Assembly (NCBI RefSeq): GCF_905147045.1
Contig: NC_065896.1
Span: 6,907,001-6,971,000 of the forward strand
From: Nymphalis io
Lineage: Eukaryota > Arthropoda > Insecta > Lepidoptera > Nymphalidae
Length of the DNA stretch: 64,000 nucleotides
Direction of reading: 5' to 3'
The translations under genes were made by a program, and so were the position numbers. Within the stretch, counting starts at the first letter, position 1, and the number at the start of each line of letters is the position of its first letter. The notes below the pieces were generated by a model. It was not told the origin of the DNA and ran no database searches. It saw only the letters and a list, made by a program, of their open reading frames with translations. Shown here piece after piece: positions 12,656 to 27,445 of the stretch.

Positions 12656-14124
12656 ACAGCAATAACAATTGTTGTTAGTGCTCTTTAAAACTTTCGATCA
12701 ATTTAATAAAATAAAAAAATTATATTATTAAAGCTTTATCTTCATTATTACATCCAAAAACACGAACACACATATGGAATATATGTACATATTTAAATAA
12801 ATCAAGTTATTTTAACCGCCTGAATTTAACTAAGTTCGAACCGTTAACTAATTTTAATCCTGGGGCGAGGCGACTAACGACCGGATATTTTTGGTTAAAG
12901 TTGTTTCGACGACACTAAAAAGATAATTATATTGGTACGTTCGTGCTCTCTTAATTTATGGGACGCTCCGGCTTTATCGACAAAGTAAAATATTACTAGA
13001 TGTGTACGTATTAAAGGACTGAACAGATAAAGTATTATTTTTTCTAATTTATAATTGATTTTATCTAATTATGTTTAAATGTTTTTTCCAAATTTTATTA
13101 CTGTATTTATTCTAAAAATTATTTAATTTTTAGAAAAATCTTTTGTTAAAATAAATAATAAAGAATATAAGAATAAATAGTTTTTAACAAATACAGACAT
13201 AGCTTTCATATTATCATTAGGAAAATATTAAAAAGTCAATCAAAATAGTTTATTATTGTTCATTTTAAAATTGAATTCAAATATTGTCTGTGGAACGTCA
13301 GATATATAACAAATGTCTGTGAAGCATTGAGAAATTTCCAACTCTCCAGAACTTGCCTAATTGTACAGGCGAGTGACGGGCATCGCCTCTTGTATCACAA
13401 CTCGGGTTTATTCATTAAATATATTTTTCAGCTAAGTACTAATTTGTTTGCGCATTTATTTATGCAAGGGAAGCAAGCTGTGGAGATGTTTATTCTATTA
13501 CAAGATTTTATTTCTTAATTGAAGATCGTCGAATTTTAAAATTTAATTTCGAAAAATAACACGTTGTTAATATTCTGTTACTCTGTAGCGTATGTGATAT
13601 CACTTGAAAATCATTTACGTGAACTGAGGCTTACATTTAAAATAAAATAAACATTTATACTAAAACATAAAAGGTTTTAAAATTTTAATTTTATAACAAA
13701 AAAACGTAGCACCAGCTCGTTTCTTTATCATTTTTACGAAAGGTTAAAAACTGAAAGCCCTAATAAAAACTTTTAATGTTCGTTTGAGCATATCTATAAA
13801 ATAAATGTGTAAAACACAAGAGACGGTTAATTAAATATGTATTATGAATTAATTAATCAAGCTAACAAAAGACCTGAATATATTATAAGTTAGCACTTTG
13901 TTAACTGGATACAAAGTAATTAACTGTGAAGTCGTTTCTTGCAAATTTAAAGTTGCTTCTCTGGGTAACGTTGGGTAAATTTATAACTCTTACAATTTTA
14001 TATGCTAGTAAAAATATACTTAAATATGGATTAATCTAATTTGTTAAATATATAAATGTACTATTATGCACTTTGTTAATATTATTACACTTCACTTATG
14101 TTCTATATTTACAAGTATTATTTT

Positions 14125-14447
14125 ACTTGGAGGTAGGGCTTTGTGCAAGCCCATCGAAGTAGGTACCACCCACTCATCAGATATTCTACCGCAAAACAAT
14201 TGTTCTTGGTATTGTTGTGTTCCGGTTTAAAGGGTGAGTGAGCCAGTGTAATTAACTAAAAAAACAATTAATTAAAAAACAGGCACATGGGACATAACAT
14301 CTTATTTCCCAAGGTCGGTGGCGCATTGGCGATGTAAGTATGGATATTGTTTCTTACATCGCCAATATCTATAAACGATGATGACCACTTACCACCAGGT
14401 GGCCTATTTGGAAGTCCACCAGTCCAAGTATTTCATGAAAAAAAAAA
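14125..14447 (+). mobile_element. SINE-A copy, nearly full length
   Basis: It runs from 'ggtagggctttgtgcaagcc' through 'gttccggtttaaagggtgag' to an A-rich tail. It contains a local duplication of 'aaaacaattaattaaaaaac' type in the middle and diverges near the 3' end. Confidence 0.8.
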
Positions 14448-17397
14448 CATAAACAACATAAAGTGTAATAAATAGTTTTGTATAATATTTATATATAAAT
14501 GCATAAGAAAATTGAATAGGGAGCTGTAGATAAGTATTAGACTTTCTTTCGTGTATTGATTGTATAGCACCTAAGTAAAGATATAAAGAGATATTAAAAT
14601 TGAAATTTTATTGCGACTAAATTGCTACTTCCATTCCGTTCTTAAAGCTGCCGACAACCTTTAATTGATTCTGCGCGAAGTCGATGTTAAGCAAACTGCA
14701 ATTTTTTAAAGCGATTTGTGTTTATTTGTCTATAAATAGGATTCTTTCTCATCGAAGGGATTAATTAAATTTATTACATGGACACAACACCTTTTTGTTG
14801 TTTATATTGTACCTAAGTTTGATTATATTCTTATATTACCTTTTTATATGATTTAGAACAAATCGACAAATTTGTTCTGTAGATATAAAATTCCATATCG
14901 CACAATAACTAAAGTTGAGTTTTTTTTCGCGTGCACATATTTTTATGAATATACTTATATATCGTTGAAACTACTATCCCAGACTGTAATGTTGTACGGA
15001 AGAACTCATTTCGTATCTCACTCGTAAAATGTTGAACTGAATTAAGATGATACGCTATTTTAATACGTATGTCCTTTAAATGTTATACTTATTACAGTGA
15101 ATGTCGCATATTAGTTTCTGACATTTCACGATCATGTTCAAGATTGTTCTTATAGAACAGCACTAAATTTCGATTTATTAATCTATATTTAATATTGTAA
15201 ATGCGAAAGTAACTTTGTCTATCTGTTTGTTTGTTACGCTTTCATGGCTAAGCAACTGAACCGATTTTGATGAAAATTGTTATAAATCAAGTTTGACGTT
15301 AAGAAAGAATACATGCATTTTTATTATTTTTAGGTTTTTTCGCACAAAAAAGCAGTTAGTAAAAGTAAAAACCTTATGTGTGTATAAATCCAATATTTAT
15401 AGGCAGTAGTATCAATAATTCAAAATGGATGTAGCAATAGTGTGGTTGCGTTCAACATAAATTGCCCCGTAGTTGGTAAACGTGTCATGGCGATAGGACG
15501 AGGCTATCGTGTGCTAATAGAATAATCGTATTGTACATGATTACTGCACTTGTATTAAATAAGCCGATCTATATCCATTTATTTGTAAGGGTGCAAAATG
15601 AGATTACCTATGTATAAAATAAGATTTTGTGGAATATAATAACTCTAAACTTTGTGAATGTAGAGAAATGTGTCTAAAGAGATATCTATCGCTAAAATTG
15701 CAGTATTTACAACTATGTGCCTTATTATGAAAACATTTTAAAATAACCAGTACCACAATTGCAGTTTTGTTAATCTTTGATGAGCTTAGTCATATGTGTA
15801 TAGCATCGGCGAGTGGTGTTAGTTTAAGAACAAGAAAAACGTTATATTTATTTGATGAATCTCAAATTGATTTTTATTTTCACCTATTCGTTATCATTAC
15901 TACAATTATTCCTAAAAACTAATAATGGTAAACAGTTTTAAAAAATAATCTGTACATGTAATTTTTTTGCATTAAGTGAAGGAATAAGGCGATACATCGT
16001 TCTATGTAGAGTTTATAAAATTGTAAATTGTCTGTTTGAACATCACACAAACATTGCAGGACCGATTTTGATGACATTCCTTGTAATAAAAATCTATAAG
16101 ATTAAAAAATTGATTTACACTTTCCGTAAACGATGGGAGATATAATACTAAAACTATTTTTTTACAACCAACCAGTATAAAATGAGCTTCCATTTAAAAT
16201 ATAGGTATACATTTATCATAAATATAAAATCAGTTTCACTTATGAAAGTGATTTTACAAGACCTGAAATTTGTCTTTAAAAATAGAATACCAAATCATTC
16301 AAATTGATGTAAATAACTCACTTAATTACTCTTAAAAATCCAAATAATATATTTAAACTCATTCAACTCATTCACAGATCGCGTCAATAATGAATTAATT
16401 ACTTTACGTTTCTCTCCACTAAAAAATCGCAGTTTTAAATTAACGCGCGTCGTTTATTATCAAAGCTGTTGTATGGATCAAGTTATACTAACTATACTTA
16501 TCGAAATATATATTACATAATCGGGAGACAGTTTTGTATGATCCTTACAATAGAAGCGAAGTAAACAGAACTGTAATATATTAATATCAAAGCAAAAGTG
16601 TGTTTAAGGGTCGTATGTAAAAACTATTCAGCTAATTAAATATAAAAAGAATGTGTCGGAAACTTTGCACAACTATGAGTATCATCAATTACCATTCATG
16701 TAGGTTAATCTTATCAACAAAAACTTGATGAGTATAACGACATTGACACGATAAAAACAGGTTATTTCATAGCACTACATAAATATTACGAGTATATAAA
16801 TTTTATGAAAATTCGATAAATAATTTTAAAAAGAGTTTTTAATTAGGATGTGTGACACGTTGTACCGATGGTGAAGTATGTCACGTGAAACTGGGCTACT
16901 GGATATAATTAACGAGTATTTTCTTGTTTATTTTTGCAAATAAATAAGAAAATATTTCGGAGAAGTGATATATTATGTTGTCTTATTAACATCAATACCG
17001 GGTACTATTAAAGCTGGTGTCGAACGAGTTGTTTAATAATTTTAATTGCTTGTTTGTACAAGACCTAGAAGCACGAAAACCTAAATGCTTTGAAGCGTGC
17101 CGTCTTCCGCGGCACCTCTATTCTATATCGAGTGTAGGAATTCTACTTAAAAGGTGTTAACGATCTTTATACATCAGACATGTTCATCGCAAACATACAA
17201 TACGTTAAAGAAAATCAATATGGCGGCAGTATGGCAGTCGTGTTTTTTATTATGGTTTAATTGTCTATTTTTTGTAGTTGATTTCTCATAGTCAGATCTG
17301 AACTTATAGCAGATAGATCGAACGTAAAGACTTCCCGTAGAATGGTTGTATGTATCGCTGCTAATATCTGGACTCTGAATTTTCTTTGATGGTTATA
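14448..17397. other. AT-rich non-coding DNA
   Basis: Only the Helitron-like fragment at 15183 is recognisable. The frame at 16002-16193 (- strand) has no support. Confidence 0.5.
15183..15312. mobile_element. Helitron-like end fragment
   Basis: 'tttaatattgtaaatgcgaa' then 'gtttgtttgttacgctttca' and 'aaccgattttgatgaaaatt' form the same type of end as at 1833, better conserved. Confidence 0.5.
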
Positions 17398-17588
17398 GTT
17401 TGAAGAGTGAGTGAGCCAGTGTAATTACAGGCACAAGGGACATAACATCTTAGTTCCAAAGGTTGGTGGTGCATTGGCGCTGTAAGCGATGGTTATCATT
17501 TCTTAAAATGCCAATGTCTATGTGCTTTGGAGACCACTTACCATCAGGTGGCCCATTTGCTCGTCCGCCTACCTATTCTATAAAAAAA
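17398..17588 (+). mobile_element. SINE-A copy, 5'-truncated
   Basis: It begins within the element at 'tgaagagtgagtgagccagt' and continues to 'cctattctataaaaaaa'. Confidence 0.8.
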
Positions 17589-18160
17589 CACTTTTATTGG
17601 ATCACTGTTTTGATTTAAATTTAGACTTATAACCTAGCTACTAGATTAAGCAGGCAGTTTTAACTGATACGTTAATATGTTAGAATAGCTCTCAACCAAA
17701 ATAAACTTTACTGTGAAACTGGAAGCAAAATTTTAATTGATGGCAGGAAAATCTATAAAACAAATTAAAGTAAAGCGACCGTGGTCTTTCGATGATTAAA
17801 TCTTATTCTCTTGTAATACGTCGCACAATCTTCACACTAAATATACCATGACGAATCTATAGAATTATATTATTTCTTGAAAAAGTAAAATCTCGGGTTT
17901 CACAACTGTCCTCTTTTAATGTAATTACTTATTCTTTATGGAAGCAAGTTTTGATTTGAGCGTTTAAAGAGAGTTTTATTATTTTTTAATGTCATTGTAG
18001 TATTCGTGTAGTTAAGATTCAAAGTAAATTTGAATTAATATCTATTTAATTATTATTATAACCGTTATAATGTTAGTAATTAAATATACCTACGTATATT
18101 ACTATTTTATTTATTTATCTTTCTTTGTTATTCTTTCTATATTTTAAAGTCTTATATTTT

Positions 18161-18452
18161 TACTGGTGGTAGAGCTTTGTGCAAGCTCGTCTGGGTAGGT
18201 ACCACCCACTCATCAGGTATTCCGCAAAACAGCAATACTTGATATTGTTGTGTTCCGGTTTGAAGGGTGAGTGAGCCAGTGTAATTACAGGCACAAGGGA
18301 CATAAAATCTTTGTTCCCAAGGTTGGTGGCGCATTGGCTATGTAAGCGATGGTTGACATTTCTTACAATGCCAATGTCTAAGGTTGTTTGGTGACCACTC
18401 ACCATCAGGTGGCCCATATGCTCGTCCGCCTTCCTATTCTATAAAAAAAAAA
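18161..18452 (+). mobile_element. SINE-A copy, full length
   Basis: This 292-base copy starts 'tactggtggtagagctttgt', has 'gttccggtttgaagggtgag' (resembling a pol III B box) in the middle and ends in an A tail. It is the cleanest + copy. The - strand open frames over this interval are repeat sequence, not genes. Confidence 0.85.
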
Positions 18453-21400
18453 TGTTTTCTAGGTAATATTTTATAAATTAACTTAGGTTTAATAAAATAT
18501 CATTGTTTTAATTTGTAATTTTTTTAAATAGGTTACAATAATATATTAATAAATGAATAATTTTTCACCATTTTACGTAGTATGTAATGTATTTAATTCG
18601 TTTCATTACAATATTACATATTAAATACATAACGAACATGTTTTGCCTTTAATTAAAATCGCTGCGTTGTATTTATGAAAATTATTGATGTCATGAGTCA
18701 ATATAAACGACGTGACACTATTTGATCCTCGTTCCCATGCTTTGAGCACATTCAATTTACTCATTGAATAACCTTTGATCTTAAATAAATATACATATAT
18801 ATCAATACATGAGTATGAATAAAATGTATAGCTAATTTATATTAATCATACGATTTTTTTTACACTGAAATATTCAAAGTAACATCAAAGTTTATTTGAA
18901 AGGAAAACTTTTTCCGGCAGATTTGTTTGATTTGTGACGAGGAAAACAAATTGAACAGCTCTACAGTATAAAAGCTTTATATCATGTTTAGATTTGATTC
19001 TAGCTGGGATTTTTATTTAATTCAATATAGTAACGGCCCGTAAATGTCGTATGCTGGGCAAATGCCTATCCTCTTGCGGAGAAGGCTGAGAGAATAATGC
19101 AACGCGCTGCTCTAACACGAATTGGTTTAAACACGTGGCAGAATTTCATCTGACTCATGCAGGTTTTCTCACGAGGTTTTACTTCACCGTCGAACACGTG
19201 ACGAATTATAAATACAAATTAAAATTCATTTTTAAAATTTAAAATTATCATCGTAGATGCCAATATACATCTAAAACATTATCCAAAGGCGCTTAAGGTT
19301 GTCGCTGTTAGCTGCTTTATACATTACGTTATTTATATGAAATAATGTTAGAAAGTATTCATAAAATACGAATTAATATTTTGATTACAAGGATGATGAT
19401 TTAAGCGGAAATATTTAATGTAACGGAATCTATAACAGAATTGAAGACGCTTGACCCACTGAGATGATCGCGAATTTTGACAGTTTTATTTGTGAAACAC
19501 ATTTTAAAGTTTCTTTTTTTATTTTCATTAAAGCTTGTAAATACAAAATGAAATAAGTTTTTAAATTGCGAAATTATTCATATTTTACTAGGTTCACAAA
19601 TTATTATATCGCGAATAAAATAGATTTACAATATTTAAATATGATCTACAATTATATTCAATGATATTTTATTTTATACTTATGTAATGACTGGAAAAAA
19701 GAGCATCGCCAAATGCGCAAAAAAAATATTCAGTGAAGTTCGCAAAACTAGCGCAGTAATCAGAGCGTGATATGCAAAACCGAGTCAGTCCGATGTAGAA
19801 TAAAAAATGAAAACCCAGAAATATTTTTAGAACATAAAAACAAAAAGACATGATGCATTATTACAATTACACATTTTGAATCTGCTATTCATATCTTAAT
19901 TAAATATTTTATATTAGAGGCAAAGATAGGTTAAGCACACACATTTGAAAAAGAGGTAGATCGTGCCACGTTGGACGGCAAATGCACCTCCAAAAATTCA
20001 TTCCTGTTTCACCTAAGTTGTTGCTATTAAATTGTATCGGAAAAAAATCGTGATATATTTTATAGGTACAAATTCTTAAACAACATAAACAGAAACATAA
20101 GTGCACACGGCATTATCAATTGCTTTAATTTACAAATTTACTTAAACATACCATGTTTATACATATCGTTTAATCAATGCTGCAATGAACAATTAATCTA
20201 CTACTTACTTTTAAACAGAAATACTACAAACATTATTGATACGAAAACACTTTTAATGACGAAGCGGAAAACAAATGAATATCGGCATTTCAAAAACCTA
20301 TCTACATACTTTCTAATGAAACTAAAGATCCCCATACAAACTGTCAAATTTTTTTGCAGTTTACTATGACGCACTTAGGCATATTTTTGTAGTTTATTTT
20401 AGCAATGTTGTTGCAAAGTCGATCGAAAATGGATTGAATTTTGCAGCACATGAAATTACGCATTACAAAAGGACACGCAAATTAGGTGTATGGTCCTTTA
20501 ACCTTTGGTTTGTCATCATAACAAAATGGTAAAAAGTATTCATATATGGCAGTATATAATATTTTCATATTACCACAAGACCTAACACATCACCCTACAA
20601 TTGTTTTGAACATTTTCTTAGATCAGATTTATTTCATATATTTCCTGTACAATAAAGCTAAAGTTAGACCTTTATCTTACGTATGTGCAATTTCAACATC
20701 AGGGTCATTTTAACCAAAACATCTTCATAAGAAACGTTAGCAAGACATATAGTTTTGCATAAAATTTAGCTTTAAACGCTAATATTTAGCTGAAGTGCAC
20801 TTCGGAGTGTTGTTGCTTGGCGCTTGAGTAACAAAATGTTTAAAGATAAAATTGTAGTTAACATATCTTAATGACATTACAGTCTTAGGAAATCATTCTT
20901 GTCTATGCTATGAGTTTTTTTTAAAAGTAAGAAAAAAAATATTCAATTTCTAAATTTGACCCAAAGTATTGGACTTTGGACAAAAACTTGTGTTGGACTA
21001 ACAGCTCCAGCTAAATAAAGCAGTTTAAAAATATTTTATTTGTTCAATATTTCACATTATAATACTATTTTGATACAATATTTATATGTTAATTTAAGTC
21101 TTACAAAAATATAATATAATTTTAGAATAAGAACTTTGATTTTTATATTTACGCACATTTTTTAATTGCAAGAAACCATAAAAGAGGTTGTATGGCGTAA
21201 CATAATGAATTATACTTGGCGTTTAAAGACGAAAACATGGTTATCATGACACGGCGGGTGATTCGGTGTATACTTGTTTACGTAATTGGTGTATACCGTT
21301 TATTCTGCACACACTTGACCCGGTTACTCGAACCACATCGACATACGCGAATTGTTTCTATGCACGTGTTTGAAAAACACTTCCTTTTGTTTTATCAACG

Positions 21401-22243
21401 TGTTTTGGAATACTGAGCATATGTTTGTCCAAGTCGTTTTTGAATTGTGATTTTACATACATTTTTATTTACGTCACTAGAATGCTTAAACATTCAATTT
21501 GATATCATTTAAACTTTTAAAAATCCTATTTTAAAAATGTTTAAGTTTCTCTTTTTCACTTAAATATTGTTAAAATTGCTATACGTATTAATTTAATATA
21601 CTGACAATACATACTTACAAATACATTCGTATAATTTAAAAATAAAGTATTAAAATCGAAACTTAAAATTAATATTTAATATCTATATCAAAACATGTAT
21701 TAATAAAGTTACCAACGGTCCATATAAATCAAAAGCAATTATCTCATTATAGTGTGTAATGTTCCTTGTTTGGACGTGTGAAGCATTGTTTAGGAACCAA
21801 ACGCAATCATTTGTAATTACGCATTATAATGTATGGAATATTACACTAATGTACATTACAGCACAAAATATAATCATTATTTATATAAAAAAAAACTTGA
21901 ATAATTATATAAAAATCAAAATTATTGGCTATTGCAAAAGTACGCTTGGAATGGTGGCAAGAATGCTAGCAACATTTCCCCGTTGAATCGCAATTCTGAT
22001 TTACTGGGTGAAAATGAACCCGTCCCGTCACAAGTGGAGACAATAAGTATATGTCTTAGAAAATATTTTTTCATATGATAACAAAGCATATTTGTTATTA
22101 GTATATAATATATTTTATCTGATTTGACATTCATTATTATATTTAGGTTAACCATAAACGAAATTCTATATTCGATGTATAATATGATGGCTGTATTTAT
22201 ATGGTTTTTCCGATATCGTTATTTGACCTTAAATACAAATTAA
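18453..22243. other. AT-rich non-coding DNA
   Basis: SINE-B at 19031 aside, there is a unique block at 21185-21420 that is open for 66 codons (21216-21416, MAFKDENMVIMTRRVIRCIL...) with no recognisable domain. A stretch at 20290-20530 also looks unique and less AT-biased. Confidence 0.45.
19031..19215 (-). mobile_element. SINE-B copy, headless
   Basis: 'taacggcccgtaaatgtcgt', 'atgctgggcaaatgcctatc' and 'tgcaggttttctcacgaggt' match inverted SINE-B. The tRNA-like head is missing. Confidence 0.65.
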
Positions 22244-22543
22244 CTCGAGATGGCCCAGTGGTAAGAAGGCGTGAATCTTAACCGATGGACTTGGGTTCAA
22301 ACCCGGGCAAGCACCTCTGAATTTTCATGTGCTTAATTTGTGATTATAATTCATCTCGTGCTTTTCGGTGAAGGAAAACATCGTGAGGAAACCTACATGT
22401 GTCTAATTTCATCGAAATTCTGCCAAATGTGTATTCCACCAACCCGCATTGGAGCAGCGTGGTGGAATAAGCTCCAAAACCTTCTCCTCAAATAGGGAGA
22501 AGAGGCCTTAGCCCAGCAGTGGGACATTTACAGGGTGTTACTG
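22244..22543 (+). mobile_element. SINE-B copy, full length with tRNA-like head
   Basis: This 300-base copy starts 'tcgagatggcccagtggtaa' (A box) followed by 'gggttcaaacccgggcaagc' (B box), so it derives from a tRNA. The body includes 'tcatctcgtgcttttcggtg', and it ends 'cagtgggacatttacagg'. It is the clearest + copy. The head is not a functional tRNA, because the sequence runs on into SINE body without an acceptor stem partner. Confidence 0.85.
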
Positions 22544-23605
22544 TACAAATTAACATCAGACAGCGTTTTTGCAAACGAATAGTATATTTTTTTTAATTTA
22601 TCGCATCGCGTTAACAAAGCGAGTTAATGAAATGTAATTTTCAATAATAAGGTTAGTCGGTCTGTGTTTATATTTTGCAATACGCGGTCTCTCATCACAT
22701 ACAATTCATAAAGCAAACATTTACGAATAACGTTATGCTATTTTGAAGATCTGCTATTTTAATTAAGTTGATCATAATAGTAAACATAATTTGTATGCAT
22801 ATAATGATACCAAAATTAAAATATAGCATTTAATAAAACACACAAGATCGATTTTTTATGTTTATTTATTATTATTTTAAATAACAATACTAAATTAAAA
22901 AGTAGCAGTTAGCAATAAAATTTTAAATTGTGGATAAAATGTAGATAATAATGATGTATGAGTTTTTTTTTCGGATTTTTAGTTTTTTTTTTTACTTGAA
23001 AAATAAACGTAAATTGTAACAAGAGTACATTCATATTGCGTAGAATTATTTAGAGGAAACGGTTAACGTTAAAAGCTAGATTCGGGACATAAATAAACCC
23101 TGCCAAATGTTCCGTTAACTTTACGACTGTGCGCACTTCTTTTTTACGGACAATATTACATGTAAATCAATAAATATTTTTTTATTTTTGTTTCAGGTAA
23201 CAAACAATGTTGCTGTCACAGGTTTTATTTATATATTCAACATATATGTAATATACACGCATTCTTATACTGATTGAATACCTTAATGGATAGCCCTCCT
23301 CCACCTTGGAGATGTTGTTGGTTCATGGACACTACCGACTAAAACCACCATGATGTTCTTTCAATCTGCTAATGAAAATGCCGTGAGTACGCTTGCTTCT
23401 TTAACCGCGATTCCGCGGGTTCATTCAGCAAGAACTCTCCACACTGATATCTTCTATTTAAGCCTGCGTGGCTGGAACACCTGGCGTGCGGCTCAATCAG
23501 CTTAGTTTACAAGAAAATATCTAATGATTATGTTAGTTTCAAACAAACAAAAAAAAAAGGTGTTGTGTTTACTTTACTCGACATTCAAATACAATATCGA
23601 TATTC

Positions 23606-23882
23606 AAGTAAAGTAACAGCCTCTTAATGTCCCACTGCTGGGCTAAAACATCCTCTCCCTTTTGAGGAGAAAGCTTGGAGCTTATTCCACCACGTTACAC
23701 ATGTGGCATAATTTCAATGAAATTAGACACATGCAGGTTTCCGGACGATGTTTTCCTTCACCGTCACGCACGAGATAAATCATAAACAGAAATTGAGCAC
23801 ATGAAAATTCAGTGGTTCTTGGCCGGGTTTGAACCCACGATCATTAAGATTCACGCGTTATAACCATAAGCTATCTCGGCTT
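23606..23882 (-). mobile_element. SINE-B copy, nearly full length, inverted
   Basis: It runs from 'aagtaaagtaacagcctctt' to 'aagctatctcggc', with the B box at 'gccgggtttgaacccac'. About 30 bases around 'ctgctccaatgcgggttgg' are missing. Confidence 0.82.
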
Positions 23883-26800
23883 TTTTTCTATCTTCCAATC
23901 TTTGTTCAAAAAAAAACAAAGTGTACCTAACCCATTTCATATTTTTGCATATCGGCTTATCGAGTTATTTGCTTTACAAATTCGTCAAAGCCTAAAAATA
24001 ATATTCGATAAAATATAGAAAGTTATTTGAAAATATCAGCTGACACTATCTATTTCGTTTCCGGTCCGAACAGATAAAAAGTCCAAAATGTATATGCTTG
24101 TTTATTGAGTTTATCGTGTTAGGCAATTTTAACATCGTTTTGAATACATACAGAACATATTTATTTAATATTTATCTAAATAGTTGGAAAACGATATTCA
24201 AGTGTACGCTATTTCATATTAATTAAATTGTAACTACAGCTAGAACAAGAAACCTAATTTTAAATATACCAAATGTTGTAGGTATGTATTTTTAATTAGC
24301 TATGCCCAAAATTCATATTAAATTTTCAATGATGATGTTGATGTTCCTTAAAATTTTTCGAATAAAGTTATCCTGGTCTTGGCAGGATTAGTATTCACAT
24401 GTTCCTTGAATTCTATCTCTTATATCTTGAATATCTAATAAGCGATTTATCCACCTTGTATATCCTACAATTTTTTTAATTATTTATTCTATAAATAAAT
24501 AAAAGTTTGTCGTGCTGTGATTTGGTCTGACTACACAATCAACTTCAGCTGTATTGGGAAAAAATACAACAAATAAAATAAAAGTGATTAAGACATCACT
24601 TTTGCACTAAAACGTTGTCGTTTATTGTTGGTTTCAAGTAGTTGCATATTTTGTTCTCAATAAATGTGAGACAAAATAATTTCTCCCAAAACACTTACGG
24701 AAAGCTGACTTAACATAAAATGGTAAATTAATAATTTATAAATTAAAGAAAAAAAAACTATTTTTTAAAAATAAGTTTTTATTTAAATACGCTGAAAAGA
24801 ATAAATTAAACTTTTCCTTTAAATCTTTTACTATCAACTTATAAAGTCATTACACAATTTATATGATTTAAAAACTTGTCGCAAAATTTAAGTACTAGTA
24901 TTTACTCTAATTTGAAAATTAAAAAAAAAAACAATTAGATCAAGTTATTTAATTTATTTGTTTTTATCTACACAGTTGTATACAATATTTTAGCAATATT
25001 CAACCGATTGGGTTGAAGATATCTGCTTTAAAAATGAGTTGCAAGATTTGGCCCAAACATTGCAAGTTAAATAAAAGCTTGAAAAATAAATAGTCTTCCA
25101 CACTGTTTTTTACGAAGGGTCTTCACAATCAATATTTCAAAAACTATAGCATGTTTTACTCTGTTGCTTAAATATCACAAAATGTTTTGCAATACTTATT
25201 AAGCACGTGACAATGTCATAAAGTTATACATAAAGATACTTACATGTGCAGCACGTATATCTTTATGTATGAGCTTACTATTTATGCGCTTGTTTTGTCC
25301 CCTGGGCACCATCGCCTAACACAATATTTTTTCATAACACATTTTTATAGGACAAAGATTAACTTGCAGTATTTTAACGTCTTAATAAAAATGTAATAAG
25401 GATACAATTATAAAGTAACTGTTTCTTTTCTTAATTGGTTATCTTTGTTTGATTGGAAAGAGACCGGTTTTTTATGAGTTGAATTCGACCCGTCATGAGT
25501 CATTTTATATGTAAAACATTAAAACAAAATAATAAAAGGAAATCGTTATGATTTAAATTCAAATAAATCAACAAATAAATAATAAAAAATGTAATCCGTT
25601 ATAATATATTAGTAATATAAATTAGGTACATTAGTTGCAGTATTAATTATGTATGTGCCTTCATTCAAACGATTCTTGTATATAAACCTTGCCCGCATTT
25701 GTAATACCTGTTACGTGAGCTGCATTGAACGTATCACATATGTTTTCTCGATTCGGATGCCTAAGGACAAAGGATTGTCAAATAGTTTCAATTACATTAC
25801 GCCAGTGTCATAAGATTTTTTTTCTCATCAGGTAAGTTATGACATAATGTTTTTTATACAATAACAACAGTTGCTTTTATTGTATCAAAACAATTGGTTT
25901 TGCAAAGCTATATAGATCCAGGAGGATAGCAAAAGTTTTCGAGTTAAGTTCTTTCAAAACAATTAAGATTCTGCAATTCATCGGTATGGATCGTTAATTT
26001 TTATAGTAAGCAGCTATGTTTTGTTAACAAACTTGGCCAATTTTGTTTGACGTGTGTTTGTTTTTCGAATCTAGAGATTCATTAATAACTTCACGTCATT
26101 CCTTAAATAAAATAAACTCATAACAAATATGCTTACGACTGTTATACTTACAATTGTATGCAGAACGTTAATTATATTTTTGAAATTGTTTACACCTAAT
26201 AAATTTTCCCCGCTCACGCGTACTCTAGTTTGTATAACATACTTCTCGAACTATATGATATATGAGTTTCTGCTCAGCTGCATAATATCAAAAGTGTAAT
26301 TTATTAAGCCGGTGCAACTTCTGCGGGGAAATGAGTTCGTGTTGCATCGTTACGATTCGTTCCGTCCGACGGTTACGCAAAACTGCAATTTTACCGCAAA
26401 CAGAAATGTCTACCTCGATCTCGCTTACTTTCTACTAGTATATCCTTCCTAAGTAATAGGATTTAATACTGTAACATCGAAATTATTAACGTTTCTCCCA
26501 AACCATACTTTGCTTATAAAATTTGTTGTGATCACGACATCAGTTACGTTTGACAGTTTATTTTACAATTTGAATTTTATAGAACTTTTTAATTTTTATA
26601 TACTTATTATTTTAAATAACATCATATTATATATAATAATTAAAGAATGTTAGGAGATCAAGTCATTGCGGCCAATGTTAATTGAAGCCACTTAGCAAAT
26701 GTCGTATTGTTGTCCAACGAGGTTGATTTGTCAATCGACGGCAGACTATTGATAAACTATAATCCAATGTGGGAAAATAGATCGTACACCATCACACAAA

Positions 26801-27104
26801 GGCTCAGAATGGTGTGACAAGATGCAGTTTAAAAGATTTTCGAATGTGAATTACCAAAGGCAAGTTTAGAACATCAGTCTGATTTCGCAGACAAAATTCA
26901 ACCATATCCATTTGTTTTAAGGGTTAAACTTGCGTAAATACATTTCTCATTTAACTTCATGTGCGTTTAGTAGATACAGTGGTTGGACAAACCGATGCGA
27001 CGCAATGTTGTAGGAAATTACGCAGTAGTGATAATTGCGAATCTGTTCATTTCTGTGACGTAGAACTGTTTACTTCATTAAGGGCTTATAATGCAAGAGT
27101 ATAT

Positions 27105-27225
27105 TTAAATATAAATGTTGCTTAGCGAGTGATTAGTTAAACAATGCTATTCGTGTTCCTCTTCCGAATTTTAAATCATTGAGGACATAAAGAGAGAGAG
27201 TTGTTTAACTTGCTAATTGAGGATT
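27105..27225. mobile_element. MITE-1 copy, degraded
   Basis: The left part 'aaatgttgcttagcgagtga' and the interior 'ttaaacaatgctattcgtgt' match the inverted strand of the copy at 9351. The right end is weakly preserved. Confidence 0.5.
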
Positions 27226-27292
27226 TGGAACTCATTTAATCACGCTGATAAACAATAGCTTCATAGATATATATTTATTGGAATTACTTCTG

Positions 27293-27445
27293 AGATATGC
27301 AGGTTTTTTTATCTGGTGGTCCTTCACTGCTAATCACGGGATATTAACGGGATTAACACATGAGGAGCTCAATAATTCATACACGGGTATATACTGACGA
27401 CGTTTGATTAAAAACCACTTAATCTATACACTGGGCCACCGCAGT
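27293..27445 (-). mobile_element. Possible SINE-B remnant
   Basis: 'gatatgcaggttttttt', 'ggtccttcactg' and 'ctatacactgggccacc' appear in SINE-B order but are poorly conserved. Confidence 0.35.

Larger units (their letters stand above)
11565..14124. other. Non-coding DNA with an island at 12790-12975
   Basis: SINE-D and an RTE tail are listed separately. The island ('cctggggcgaggcgactaac', 'gggacgctccggctttatcg') has no open frame of note. Confidence 0.45.

Noticed and set aside
18152..18417. Overlapping - strand ORFs
   Set aside because: They lie within a SINE-A copy; similar frames recur in the copies at 31572-31916 and 47312-47518.
22244..22320. Possible tRNA gene
   Set aside because: The A and B boxes belong to the SINE-B head; the sequence runs on into the SINE body, with no acceptor-stem partner.
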